A stretch of DNA of 64,000 bases from Chelativorans sp. ZYF759 (GTDB lineage Bacteria > Pseudomonadota > Alphaproteobacteria > Rhizobiales > Rhizobiaceae): assembly GCF_012911015.1 (NCBI RefSeq), contig NZ_WVVV01000005.1, forward strand, positions 207,761-271,760, in the 5' to 3' direction. Positions 43,708 to 51,703 of the stretch are shown here, in pieces. A model generated the notes under the pieces. The model searched no databases. It saw nothing but the letters and a program-made list of their open reading frames with translations, and was not told the origin of the DNA. Each line of letters starts with the position of its first letter. The first letter of the stretch is position 1. The position numbers and the translations under genes were made by a program.

Positions 43708-44660
43708 GCCCGCATCGCCTGGCCGCGGCCGTAGAAAAGCATCAGCAGCAGAAGCGTGGCGCCAAAAATCATCTGGCGACCGGATTCGTCGATGTTGATA
43801 GTCGTCAGGATGCCGGTCAGCACCGTCAGCATCATCGCCCCGGCCATGGTGCCGGTGTAGCCGCCCTTGCCGCCGGCAAGCGACGTGCCACCGAAGACGA
43901 CTGCGATGATCGATGGCAGCATGTATTGCTCGCCGACATTGGCGAAAGACGAGCCGGAATAGCCGAGCAGGCAGATGCCGGCGATCGCGGCGAAGACGCC
44001 CGAAAGAACGAACAGCGAGACGCGGATCGTGGCCACCGGCACGCCGGCCATCCGCGCCGCCTGCTCGTTGGAGCCGATCGCATAGATGCGATAGCCGTAG
44101 ACCGTGCGCGAGAGCAGGAATGCCAGCAGCAATCCAATCGCCACCCACAGCCAGATGATGCCCGGCAGGCCGAACAGGAACGGTTGGGTGACGAACTGCG
44201 ACAGGCCGGGCGCCGCCCGCCCGGAGGGAATGCCCTGGCGGATGACGACCAGCAGCCCCTGCAGCACGCCCAGCATCCCGAGCGTCATGACCAGCGGCGG
44301 AATGCGCAGCAGCGTGACGCCAAGGCCGTTGAGCAGGCCGAAGAAGGCTCCGGTTGCCACGCAGCCGAGAATGGCCAGCGCGATGCCGCTGTCGGCACCG
44401 TTCATCAGATTGCCGGCGATGATGGCGGACAGGGACACGACGCCCCCGACCGACAGATCTATGCCCTCCCTGCCGCCCAGTATCACGAGGTTCTGTCCGG
44501 CCGCCACGATGCCGAGCAATGCCGCCACGATCAGCAGCCGCATGATCTGGGTGGGCGAGGCGAAACCGGGTGACAGCAGTTCGCCGGCCGCCAGGAGGAG
44601 GACGATCAGCACCAGCGCGACGACGAGCGGCCGTTTGGCAATTTCGGCAAGCATGCTCAT
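43704..44660 (-). CDS. Ribose-type ABC transporter permease (RbsC-like), second
   Basis: 318 residues from ATG 44660 (MSMLAEIAKRPLVVALVLIV), overlapping the stop of the preceding permease (ATGA). Family features: GREGIDLSVGGVVSLSAIIAG, IPPLVMTLGMLGVLQGL, VYAIGSNEQAARMAG-like YRIYAIGSNEQAARMAGVPV, and AVVFGGTSLAGGKGGYTGTMAGAM. Multi-spanning inner-membrane subunit. Two RbsC-type permeases suggest a heterodimeric channel. Confidence 0.92.
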   Translation of the reverse strand: MSMLAEIAKRPLVVALVLIVLLLAAGELLSPGFASPTQIMRLLIVAALLGIVAAGQNLVILGGREGIDLSVGGVVSLSAIIAGNLMNGADSGIALAILGCVATGAFFGLLNGLGVTLLRIPPLVMTLGMLGVLQGLLVVIRQGIPSGRAAPGLSQFVTQPFLFGLPGIIWLWVAIGLLLAFLLSRTVYGYRIYAIGSNEQAARMAGVPVATIRVSLFVLSGVFAAIAGICLLGYSGSSFANVGEQYMLPSIIAVVFGGTSLAGGKGGYTGTMAGAMMLTVLTGILTTINIDESGRQMIFGATLLLLMLFYGRGQAMRA

Positions 44661-45646
44661 GAGCGCGCCCTCCGACCGATCAGGATGCCGGCGACGAGGG
44701 CGATCAGGATGGCCAGACCCTGCACCAGATTCTGCCACTCCGACGGCGTGCCGACGAAATAGACCAGCGAGTTGATCAGCCCGATGATCAGTGCCCCGAA
44801 CACTGAGCCGACCACCGTGCCATGGCCGCCGGCGAGCGCCGAGCCGCCGAGCACCACCGCGGCCACCGAGAACAGCGTCATCTTGCCGCCCACCAGCGGG
44901 TCGCCGCTGGCAGTGTCGCCCGTAATGCAGAACGCGGCCAGAGCGGCGAACAGGCCGCAGAGCGCATAGCCGCGCATGCGGATCGCGGTGACCGGCAGCC
45001 CGCTCTGATAGGCGCCCTGCACATCGTCGCCCACGGCCAGAAGCTGGATTGCCAGACGGGTGCGCGCAATCAGATAGAGCATGATGGCGAGGACGACGAC
45101 CGCCCAGAAGACGAAGGGAACCTCGAGGATGCGCCCGCCATAGGCCCGCCAGAAGGTCGCCGGCGCAGGCGTTCCGGCCACCGGCATGACCCAGAGCGCC
45201 AGCCCGGTGAAGAAGATCGACGTGGCAAAGGTGGCCACTATCGCCTGCAGGCGGAAGACGGCGACGACGACGCCGTTGACGATGCCGCAGGCGAGCCCGA
45301 CACCAAGGCCGATGACCATCGCCGCGAGGACGGTGATCGTGTCCCCACCCATCGCGGACATGAAGGCGACGATGACGACGTTGACCAGCGACACGATCGC
45401 GCCGACCGAGAGGTCGATGTCGCCGGCGTAGATGACATAGGTCTGCGCGACCGCGAGAAGCATCAATGCCAGGTAGGTCTTCGCCAGCCCGGTCAGCCCC
45501 ACGAGGCCAACACTGCGTGGCTGCCACAGCCCGTTGAGCGCCAGAAGCACCAGCATGATGACGAGCGCCGGCAGGAACGGATAGCGTTCGATGAAGCGTT
45601 TGATCGAGCCGGGATTGCGCGGCGGCTGGGCTACGGCATCGACCAT
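44657..45646 (-). CDS. Ribose-type ABC transporter permease (RbsC-like), first
   Basis: 329 residues from ATG 45646, sharing one base with the ATPase stop. Motifs: YAGDIDLSVGAIVSLVNVVIVAFM, IVATFATSIFFTGLALWVMPVAG, and AAVVLGGSALAGGHGTVVGSVFGALIIGL. Multi-spanning inner-membrane subunit of the sugar importer, with a normal length for the family. Coupled to the second permease downstream. Confidence 0.92.
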   Translation of the reverse strand: MVDAVAQPPRNPGSIKRFIERYPFLPALVIMLVLLALNGLWQPRSVGLVGLTGLAKTYLALMLLAVAQTYVIYAGDIDLSVGAIVSLVNVVIVAFMSAMGGDTITVLAAMVIGLGVGLACGIVNGVVVAVFRLQAIVATFATSIFFTGLALWVMPVAGTPAPATFWRAYGGRILEVPFVFWAVVVLAIMLYLIARTRLAIQLLAVGDDVQGAYQSGLPVTAIRMRGYALCGLFAALAAFCITGDTASGDPLVGGKMTLFSVAAVVLGGSALAGGHGTVVGSVFGALIIGLINSLVYFVGTPSEWQNLVQGLAILIALVAGILIGRRARS

Positions 45647-47142
45647 CAGGCGGCCTCGTATGCAGCTTCATAGAGGTGGAAACGCGTCCGATCGGTTCCC
45701 GTCAGTTCGCGCGTCACGCGACCGGCATTGAAGACGAGGATGCGGTCGGCATTGGCCAGGAGCTCGACGTCTTCGGACGAATAAAGGATGATCGCCATAC
45801 CCTCTTGGGCCAGCTTTCGCACCAGCGCGAAGAGATCCGCCTTCGCCGACAGATCGATGCCTTTGGTCGGATCATCGAGCAACAGCACCTGCGGCCGATC
45901 GATCAGCCAGCGTGCGATGACGATCTTTTGCTGGTTCCCGCCCGACAGCGAGCCGATCGGGTGCGAGAAGCCGGCGAACTTGGTGTTCAGTGCCGCGAGC
46001 GCCGGCGTCGCCTTGGCGCGCAAGGTGCTGGCGCTTGCGAGCTTCAGCCGGTTGCGGAGGAAATGGATCGGCGTCACGTTTTCGAGGATTGTCCGGCCCT
46101 GGATGATGCCGTCGCGGCCGCGGTCACCCGAGACATAGGCAATGCCTGCGCGGATGGCCACGCGCGGGTTTGCGGGCACGAAGGGCTGGCCGTCAAGCGC
46201 AATGTCGCCCGCAGCGGCCGGCGCCGCGCCGAAGAGGGCGCGCAGCACGGCTGACTGACCCTGCCCGTGCAGGCCACCGAACCCGAGGATCTCGCCCTGC
46301 CGCAGATCGAACGAAACCTCCGAGAAACCCTTGCCCGACAAGCCGCGGAGCGACAGCGCCACAGCCCCGGGGGATGCGGCGGCCTCCGCCTGCGCGGGTA
46401 CGACCAGAGAGGTCTCTTCGCCGACCATCATGCGGACCACCTCCGCCGGACTGGTATCGGCGATGCGCGTGGTGCCGACGGTGCGCCCGTCACGCAGCAC
46501 GGTGACCCGGTCGCCGATCGCAAATATCTCGTCCATGCGGTGCGATATGAAGACGATCGCGCGCCCTTCGCCCTTGAGACGGCGGAGTATCTCGAAAAAG
46601 CGGTCAACCTGGGTGCGGTCAAGGGCCGATGTGGGTTCGTCGAAGATGAGCACCGGCGCTTCCGTGGCCAGCGTCTTCATGATTTCCACCAGCTGGCGCT
46701 GGTCGGCGCGCAGCACGTCCACTGTCGTGTTCGCGGCGAAATCCTCGCCGGTGACCCCGTCGAAAAGCGCAATGTAACGCGCCGCGCGAGCCGACAACGC
46801 CTTGCGGTCGACGAACGGCCCTGTCATCGGCAGGTCCGGCAGGCAGATATTCTCCTCGACCGTGCGTCGAGCCGCGAGGCTCAGTTCCTGATAGAAGATG
46901 CCGATGCCCAGCGCCTTGGCCGCGCGCGGCCCGCTGACGGCAACCGGCGCGCCGTCCAGCACCACCTTTCCCTTGTCCGGCTTCACCGAACCGGCCACGA
47001 TCTTGCAAAGAGTGCTCTTGCCCGATCCGTTCGAGCCGATGAGCACATGCACCTCGCCCGCCTCGAGATCGAGGTCGCCGTGACTGAGCGCCACCGTGGC
47101 GCCGTAAGCCTTGCTCACGCCGCTGATACTGAGCTTCGCCAT
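45646..47142 (-). CDS. Ribose-type ABC transporter ATP-binding protein (RbsA-like)
   Basis: 498 residues from ATG 47142 (MAKLSISGVSKAYGAT), length typical of RbsA with two fused ABC domains. Domain 1: Walker A GSNGSGKST (about residues 35-43), VLRADQRQLVEIMKTL in place of the classic signature, Walker B VLIFDEPTSALD. Domain 2: degenerate Walker A GGLHGQGQSAVLRALFG, signature LSGGNQQKIVIARWL, Walker B VLLLDDPTKGID. Such asymmetry is normal for this family. The frame upstream of 47142 is an antisense shadow. Confidence 0.93.
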   Translation of the reverse strand: MAKLSISGVSKAYGATVALSHGDLDLEAGEVHVLIGSNGSGKSTLCKIVAGSVKPDKGKVVLDGAPVAVSGPRAAKALGIGIFYQELSLAARRTVEENICLPDLPMTGPFVDRKALSARAARYIALFDGVTGEDFAANTTVDVLRADQRQLVEIMKTLATEAPVLIFDEPTSALDRTQVDRFFEILRRLKGEGRAIVFISHRMDEIFAIGDRVTVLRDGRTVGTTRIADTSPAEVVRMMVGEETSLVVPAQAEAAASPGAVALSLRGLSGKGFSEVSFDLRQGEILGFGGLHGQGQSAVLRALFGAAPAAAGDIALDGQPFVPANPRVAIRAGIAYVSGDRGRDGIIQGRTILENVTPIHFLRNRLKLASASTLRAKATPALAALNTKFAGFSHPIGSLSGGNQQKIVIARWLIDRPQVLLLDDPTKGIDLSAKADLFALVRKLAQEGMAIILYSSEDVELLANADRILVFNAGRVTRELTGTDRTRFHLYEAAYEAA

Positions 47143-47167
47143 GTCGGGAATATCCCACAGAGCCTGG

Positions 47168-47199
47168 TCTGGAGGCGGGGACAAGGCCCCGCCTCCAGA
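47168..47199 (-). terminator. Strong stem-loop between the rbsB-like and rbsA-like genes
   Basis: Thirteen perfectly paired bases (TCTGGAGGCGGGG with CCCCGCCTCCAGA) around a six-base loop, 15 bases after the binding-protein stop on the minus strand. No T-tract. Likely a 3'-end stabiliser or attenuator giving more binding protein than permease. Confidence 0.65.
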
Positions 47200-47213
47200 T
47201 CGGGAGGAACGAT

Positions 47214-48239
47214 CTACTCGAAAAGCGCCTCGGCGTCGTCGATCGAAAGCACGCTCGTGTAGGAATAATGCCCCGGCTGGCCTTCGACCTGGGCCGCGGC
47301 CTCCGCCAGGTTTTCGGAACTGATGAACGGGATCGGCAGATACATGGCGTTGCCATACTGGCCCGCCGTCGCCGGCTCCTTCAGTTCTCTGCCCTCGAGC
47401 ATGAACACGGCGACATTGAGTGCCGAAGCCATGACGCCGGGAGGGTTCACGGTGGCGCCGGAGTTGAGGTTCTCCGAGGTCCACAGATCGATGAAGTCCT
47501 TGCGGATCTCGCCGGTGGCCGCGATCTGGTCGGCCTTGCCCGCGTCCATGATCGAGCGCCAGGCGCCGGCGGCCATGCCGTCCTGCACCCACACGCCGTT
47601 GATGTCCGGGTTGGTGGCCAGGATGTTCTGCATGGCCTGCTGGCCCTGCGCCTGGTCCCAGTTGGCGTTGACCTCGTTCACGACCTCGATGCCGGGATGC
47701 TGCTCGAACACCGAGCGGTAGCCCGCCACGCGCATTTCGTTGGCCGGGTGACCGGCCACGCCGTTGATGGCAACGACCTTGCCTTCCCCGCCCAATGCCT
47801 CTGCCAGCCATTCGGCGCCGGCGGCACCCCATGCGGTCTGGTCGATGCCGATATAGATCGCGTCGGGCGACGATACTTCGGCGTCGGTCGAAATCACGAG
47901 GATCCCGGCTTCCTTGGCCTGCGCGAAGACGGGGTCAAAGGCCGTCGGGCTGTTGGGGTTGATGATGATGGCGTCGACACCCTCGCTGATGAAGTTGCGC
48001 ACATGGGCGATCTGGCCGGGCACGTCGACATTGGCGCTCTGCACCACGACTTGGACGTTGTGGCCCCTGTCGGACCAGGCCGCAGCGGCGGCCTGCGCCT
48101 CGTCGATCATCTGCGTGCGCCACTCCGAGCCGACCCAGCCATTGGACAGGCCGATCTTGAAGTCTGCGGCGAAAACCGCCGAGGTCGAAATGGCGGCCGA
48201 AGCGACGCCCGCAAGCGCCAGTAGTGCAAATTTCTTCAC
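47214..48239 (-). CDS. Sugar ABC transporter substrate-binding protein (RbsB-like)
   Basis: 341 residues from ATG 48239. Signal peptide MKKFALLALAGVASAAISTS, cleavage near VFA-AD. Periplasmic-binding type 1 fold: FKIGLSNGWVGSEWRTQM, GQIAHVRNFISEGVDAIIINPNSPTAFDPVFAQAKEAGI, VISTDAEVSSPDAIYIGIDQ. First gene of the operon: binding protein, ATPase, two permeases, LacI, Gfo/Idh/MocA, PfkB. The ligand is probably a sugar or polyol processed by the last two enzymes. Confidence 0.92.
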   Translation of the reverse strand: MKKFALLALAGVASAAISTSAVFAADFKIGLSNGWVGSEWRTQMIDEAQAAAAAWSDRGHNVQVVVQSANVDVPGQIAHVRNFISEGVDAIIINPNSPTAFDPVFAQAKEAGILVISTDAEVSSPDAIYIGIDQTAWGAAGAEWLAEALGGEGKVVAINGVAGHPANEMRVAGYRSVFEQHPGIEVVNEVNANWDQAQGQQAMQNILATNPDINGVWVQDGMAAGAWRSIMDAGKADQIAATGEIRKDFIDLWTSENLNSGATVNPPGVMASALNVAVFMLEGRELKEPATAGQYGNAMYLPIPFISSENLAEAAAQVEGQPGHYSYTSVLSIDDAEALFE

Positions 48240-48265
48240 AGGTCTTCCTCCCTTGGTAAAGCTTG

Positions 48266-48301
48266 TAAATCGACTTTAGGACGAAGATGAAATCGATTTC
48301 A
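48266..48301. promoter_or_regulatory. Probable LacI-family operators upstream of the ribose-type operon
   Basis: TGAAATCGATTTCA (48288-48301) is a perfect 14-bp palindrome with the central CG typical of LacI-family sites. A related imperfect copy TAAATCGACTTTA lies at 48266-48278; their AAATCGA cores are 23 bp apart, about two helical turns. Both are within 65 bases of the binding-protein start. Confidence 0.7.
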
Positions 48302-48636
48302 AGCCGGAAATGATGCGGTCTGCGGAAGGGCCTCCTGTCAGGTGTCCGCCCCCGTGCGGCCGAAGGATGCCAGTTCGGCTGAACTTTCAATGGCTGAGGA
48401 AGATCGCGAAGACCGACCCGTTCCTCACAGCGTTCTTTTCGGCGTCGACGAAGTCCCGATTCCAGGTGGCGCGACCCGCGCCCGCCGCCCGTCCGGCACT
48501 TTCGGCAACCTGATCTGGAACGCGTCGGCGACCTGATCTGCAAATGGCAACCGATCCTGATCGAGCCAGATACGGCCCCGGTCCACGGGCCTTGCGCGGG
48601 CGCTGCCCTTCGCCGTCATCTGTTGGCTCTGAAAAT

Positions 48637-48672
48637 GATACACCGAGTGCTACACGGCGCGATACACCGTCA
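48637..48672. repeat. Three tandem 12-bp repeats, array 1
   Basis: GATACACCGAGT, GCTACACGGCGC and GATACACCGTCA run head to tail with a 12-bp period and a shared TACAC core. A similar array lies 210 bases to the right. Confidence 0.55.
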
Positions 48673-48743
48673 CTGTGGGCCATCTCCGGTCTCCCGATTC
48701 GGGGCGGGAGGCGTTCCGATTGCCGGGAATGGCAGGCAAAGAA

Positions 48744-48776
48744 CTGGCGGAGAGTGCCCTACGGGCTGGCGGAGAG
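48744..48776. repeat. Direct repeat resembling tRNA-Ser 3' ends
   Basis: CTGGCGGAGAG occurs twice with a 22-bp period. The complement CTCTCCGCCAG, preceded on the complementary strand by GAGTCCCCC, resembles the acceptor end of a serine tRNA, the usual target of tyrosine integrases. No complete tRNA can be folded here. Confidence 0.45.
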
Positions 48777-48846
48777 GGGGGACTCTACCCCGCAATCGGG
48801 CAAAACAAGGCTTTTCCGGCCATTCAGCGCAAAGGCCCGGCATCAG

Positions 48847-48882
48847 CGATACTTTCCACGATACCTACCACGATACACAACG
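48847..48882. repeat. Three tandem 12-bp repeats, array 2
   Basis: CGATACTTTCCA, CGATACCTACCA and CGATACACAACG are consecutive with a CGATAC core and a 12-bp period. They could be arm-type sites of a lost integrase. Confidence 0.55.
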
Positions 48883-49351
48883 TTTGAGAGCCCCGCTTCT
48901 GCAGCAGGTTCCAATGCGCGTGGCTCCGGATGTGCCGGGCAACCCGGTGAGTACTTCAAGGGCTTGAAGAGCGTAGACAAGATGCTGGTAAAAGAGGATT
49001 CTGATAGCGCTGGCTAAGAGGGTTCTCAGTGAGTGAATTACCGTCCAATTCAATGCTCTGGTAATCGAGTGGCTGGGGGACCTGGATTCCCGGCCAGAAG
49101 AAGGGCGCTTCCCGGCTAGATCTTTGAGATCGCTGGGAATTTCAGTCGGACGAAGCGGTCTTGCCACATTTCGTGCATCACCTGTGTGCCCAGATCCGAG
49201 GGCGACGTCAAGAGCCCGGTCTGGTGCCGGAGTGCCTGTCAGGAGAGACCAATTGATGCCATGGCGACACACGAGAAATTATGGGATGGCACGCCCTCCT
49301 CGGGCGCCCTGCTACAATGCGGGGTGTCGATCGCGGAGAGGAGAGCGAACC

Positions 49352-50381
49352 ATGAGCATTTTCGTTTTGGGCGTGGACCTTGGCAAGACGTTCTGCAGCC
49401 TGGTTGGACTTGATGAGGAGGGCGCGGTGGTGCTGCGGCGCACGATCCGGCGGAGCGGATTGTTGAAGACGATAGAGAAACTGGAGCCGAAAGTGGCCGC
49501 GATGGAGGCGTGCTGTGGTGCGCACTTCTTCGGTCGCCAGTGTCAGGCGCACGGCATCGAGGTCCGGCTGATGCCTTCGGTCTACGTGAAGCCCTATGTG
49601 AAGACGAACAAGAGCGATGATCGGGATGCCGAGGCGATCGCGGAAGCCGCGACCCGGCCGACCATGCGTTTCGTGCCGCTGAAGAGCCAGGAACAGCTGG
49701 ACCTGCAATCGGTGCATCGGCTGCGCGATCGCCTCGTCGGCGAGCGGACCGGTCTCATCAACCAGTTGCGCGCCTTCCTGTTCGCGCGGCATCTCAATCC
49801 CGAAGAAGAAGGCCAGCCTTGCCCACTACATGGGCGAGATTGAAGCGGGAGTGGCACCGGAGGGGATATCGAACCTGGTTCGTTCTGTCCTGCTCGACAT
49901 GTGGCGGGACTGGCAGCGCCTGGATGAACGCATCGCACAATCCGAGGCGACTATCGCGCAGGCCTGCCGCAACGACGAACGAATGAAGCAGCTCATGACA
50001 GTGCCTGGCATCGGGCCACTCACCGCCTCGGCCCTGGTTGCCGCGATCGGTGACGGCAGCGCGTTTGCGAAGGGCCGCGACCTGTCGGCCTGGCTGGGGC
50101 TTGTTCCGCGCCAGTCGAGCACTGGCGGCAGGACCAGACTGCTTGGCCTCTCCAAGAGAGGCAATGTTTACCTGCGCAAGCTGTTCATGCATGGCGCGCG
50201 GTCGGTCCTGCGCACGTCCCCAGCGCCGTTGCAAGCTTGGCTGGAGGGCCTGCGTGGCAGGATGCATGTGAACAAGGTGGTGGCGGCGCTGGCCAATCGG
50301 CTGGCGCGTATTGCCTGGGCGATCCTGAACAGCGGGCAACCTTTTGCAGCCAGGCAGCCCAGGGCAGCGGCGACGGCTTAA
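49352..50381 (+). pseudogene. IS110-family transposase, frameshifted
   Basis: Start ATG 49352 with GGAGAGGAGAG upstream. The N-terminal DEDD RuvC-like part is in one frame (VLGVDLGKTFCSL, TNKSDDRDAEAIAEAATRPTMRFVPLKS). The Tnp20 part is in another, with PGIGPLTASALVAAIGDGS and the catalytic-Ser region VPRQSSTGGRTRLLGLSKRG. The break is near 49785-49795: restoring the expected FLFARGI reading needs two bases (GC) in a CGCGCG run, so a two-base deletion is the simplest cause. A sequencing error is possible. Element ends are not visible; IS110 elements lack clear inverted repeats and carry a bridge RNA in non-coding flanks. Confidence 0.85.
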
Positions 50382-50879
50382 CGAACCGGCGGCAACTACG
50401 ACCGCCAACGAAATCTGCGAGCGGAAGGGAGGATAGCCAGTCGATCGGCGCCTGGAAGAACCTGAGGGAAATGAAGGCCGTCCGCGGCCGAGGAAATTAT
50501 GAGGATCCAGGCGCGCGAATCTCCACCGTGGTCAAAGGGCGAGCCCTTACGCAAAGACCGGATACATTGATGCAGACTGCAACAGCCATTCGACATTCAT
50601 CTTGCAGACGGAGGGCGGGCCATACATCATTTCCCGCAGTGGTCGGATGGGTTGACGCCAACCTCCAAACCGGGGTGGTTTCCTGCTTGACACTTCGGAT
50701 TTTGGCGGAGTTCCGCAAGCTTGTCCGCAAACGATCGAGTTGCGACAGTCGACGCCGACGCTCGGCAAAGCCTTCAAACGGCCCCGCTCTCTCGAAGCGT
50801 CTCCTTGATTAGTTTGAAGGCTGTTTTGCCCGGTCGGCCTGCGCAATAGAGGTGTAAGCTGGAACCAGATCGTGGACCA
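50382..50879. other. Degenerate region right of the IS110 transposase
   Basis: About 500 bases with no convincing gene. A peptide reading RGVSWNQIVDQMGCSRATVAT (about 50848-50910, in a frame with stops before it) resembles the C-terminal helix-turn-helix of a serine recombinase. The right end of the IS element probably lies within this stretch but cannot be placed. Confidence 0.35.
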
Positions 50880-51176
50880 GATGGGCTGTTCGCGGGCGAC
50901 GGTAGCGACGCAAGCCCTGTGGGCATGGTACATGCGCCTGGCTCCCTGTTCGACAAGCGGCTGCTTGCCACGATGCAGCGCGGTAGTTTCGTGGCCGACG
51001 CGATTACAGAACCCCTCCAGACGCGCCTTCTCGCTGATGCAGCGGCACTCGGGCTGGCAATAATTGGTGGCCGTGCCATGACTGGCGGTCAGTTCGAACT
51101 GCTCGGCCGGTTCCTGGGTGTGTTCAATGATCCGCGTGACCCGCAGCAGGACATAGCGTCGCGCTGGGCGACTTGA
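50880..51176 (+). pseudogene. Shikimate dehydrogenase-like 3' fragment
   Basis: The frame reads DASPVGMVHAPGSLFDKRLL and then FVADAITEPLQTRLLADAAALGLAIIGGRAMTGGQFELLGRFLGVF to a stop at 51176. This matches the C-terminal third of AroE-type shikimate/quinate dehydrogenases (N-A-T/S-P-x-G-M motif, then the D-x2-Y/T-x-P-x2-T-x-LL and GG-x-M helix). The N-terminal two thirds is missing, replaced by the degenerate mobile-element sequence. Non-functional remnant, presumably cut by insertion or deletion. Confidence 0.6.
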
Positions 51177-51215
51177 GTAACCGGCAGGAACTGCGATCGG
51201 CACTGGGCGAGAACG

Positions 51216-51701
51216 TCAGCGCCGCTTCTCCTCTGCGTCACCGACGCCAAGCTCGTGGATCAACGGCAGAACCACATCGCTGCGAATTTCGAGGGTGGCA
51301 ACGGTTACCGGAAGTCGGAACCGTCGCGGGCCAGCACTGCCGGGATTGAGAAAGAGAACGCCTTCGATCGTTTCGACGCCCGCACGATGGGAGTGGCCCG
51401 AGATCACCATATCTATTCCGTCGCCCAAGTTATCGCCCGCCAACTGTTTGCGGTCGTGAACCACGAAAATGCTCCGGCCGAAGAGATTAAGCCTTAGCGT
51501 CTCGGGAAACCTTGAAGCCCAATCCGCCACATCGACATTGCCGCGGATGGCTGTGACCGGTGCGATGGCTTCAAGCCGGTCAATGATTTCCGGGCTGCCG
51601 ATGTCACCCGCATGGATAATGTGTTCGACGCCGCCAAGCAGCTCGACCGCTTGCTCGCGCAAGAGGCCGTGTGTGTCTGAGATGATGCCGATGATGGACA
51701 T
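51216..51701 (-). CDS. Metallophosphoesterase (YfcE/MJ0936-type phosphodiesterase)
   Basis: 161 residues from ATG 51701 (MSIIGIISDTHGLLREQA). All five metal motifs are present: ISDTHG, IIHAGDIGS, IRGNVD, FVVHD (His-Asp) and SGHSHRAGVE. Length is standard. A soluble Mn/Ni-type phosphodiesterase with activity on model or cyclic substrates. Intact despite the degenerate neighbours. The broken HNH gene ends two bases upstream on the same strand, so the two formed one transcript. Confidence 0.92.
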   Translation of the reverse strand: MSIIGIISDTHGLLREQAVELLGGVEHIIHAGDIGSPEIIDRLEAIAPVTAIRGNVDVADWASRFPETLRLNLFGRSIFVVHDRKQLAGDNLGDGIDMVISGHSHRAGVETIEGVLFLNPGSAGPRRFRLPVTVATLEIRSDVVLPLIHELGVGDAEEKRR

Positions 51702-51703
51702 GA

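Larger units (their letters stand above)
48303..49351. other. One-kilobase degenerate intergenic region with repeat arrays
   Basis: No convincing gene; the frames that cross it (for example 157 codons at 48544-49017) have poor composition and no family match. It contains two sets of three 12-bp repeats (48637-48672 and 48847-48882), a duplicated CTGGCGGAGAG (48744-48754 and 48766-48776) that resembles the complement of a tRNA-Ser 3' end, and then the leader of the IS110-type transposase. This looks like a former integration site. Confidence 0.5.

Noticed and set aside
48720-48800. Complete tRNA-Ser gene on the minus strand
   Set aside because: Only acceptor-end and T-arm-like bases are present, with a shortened T-loop. 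No D-arm or anticodon arm can be found upstream on that strand.
48544-49017. 157-codon plus-strand frame as a gene
   Set aside because: No ribosome site, biased Arg/Ser/Pro composition typical of shadow frames, and it runs through the repeat arrays.
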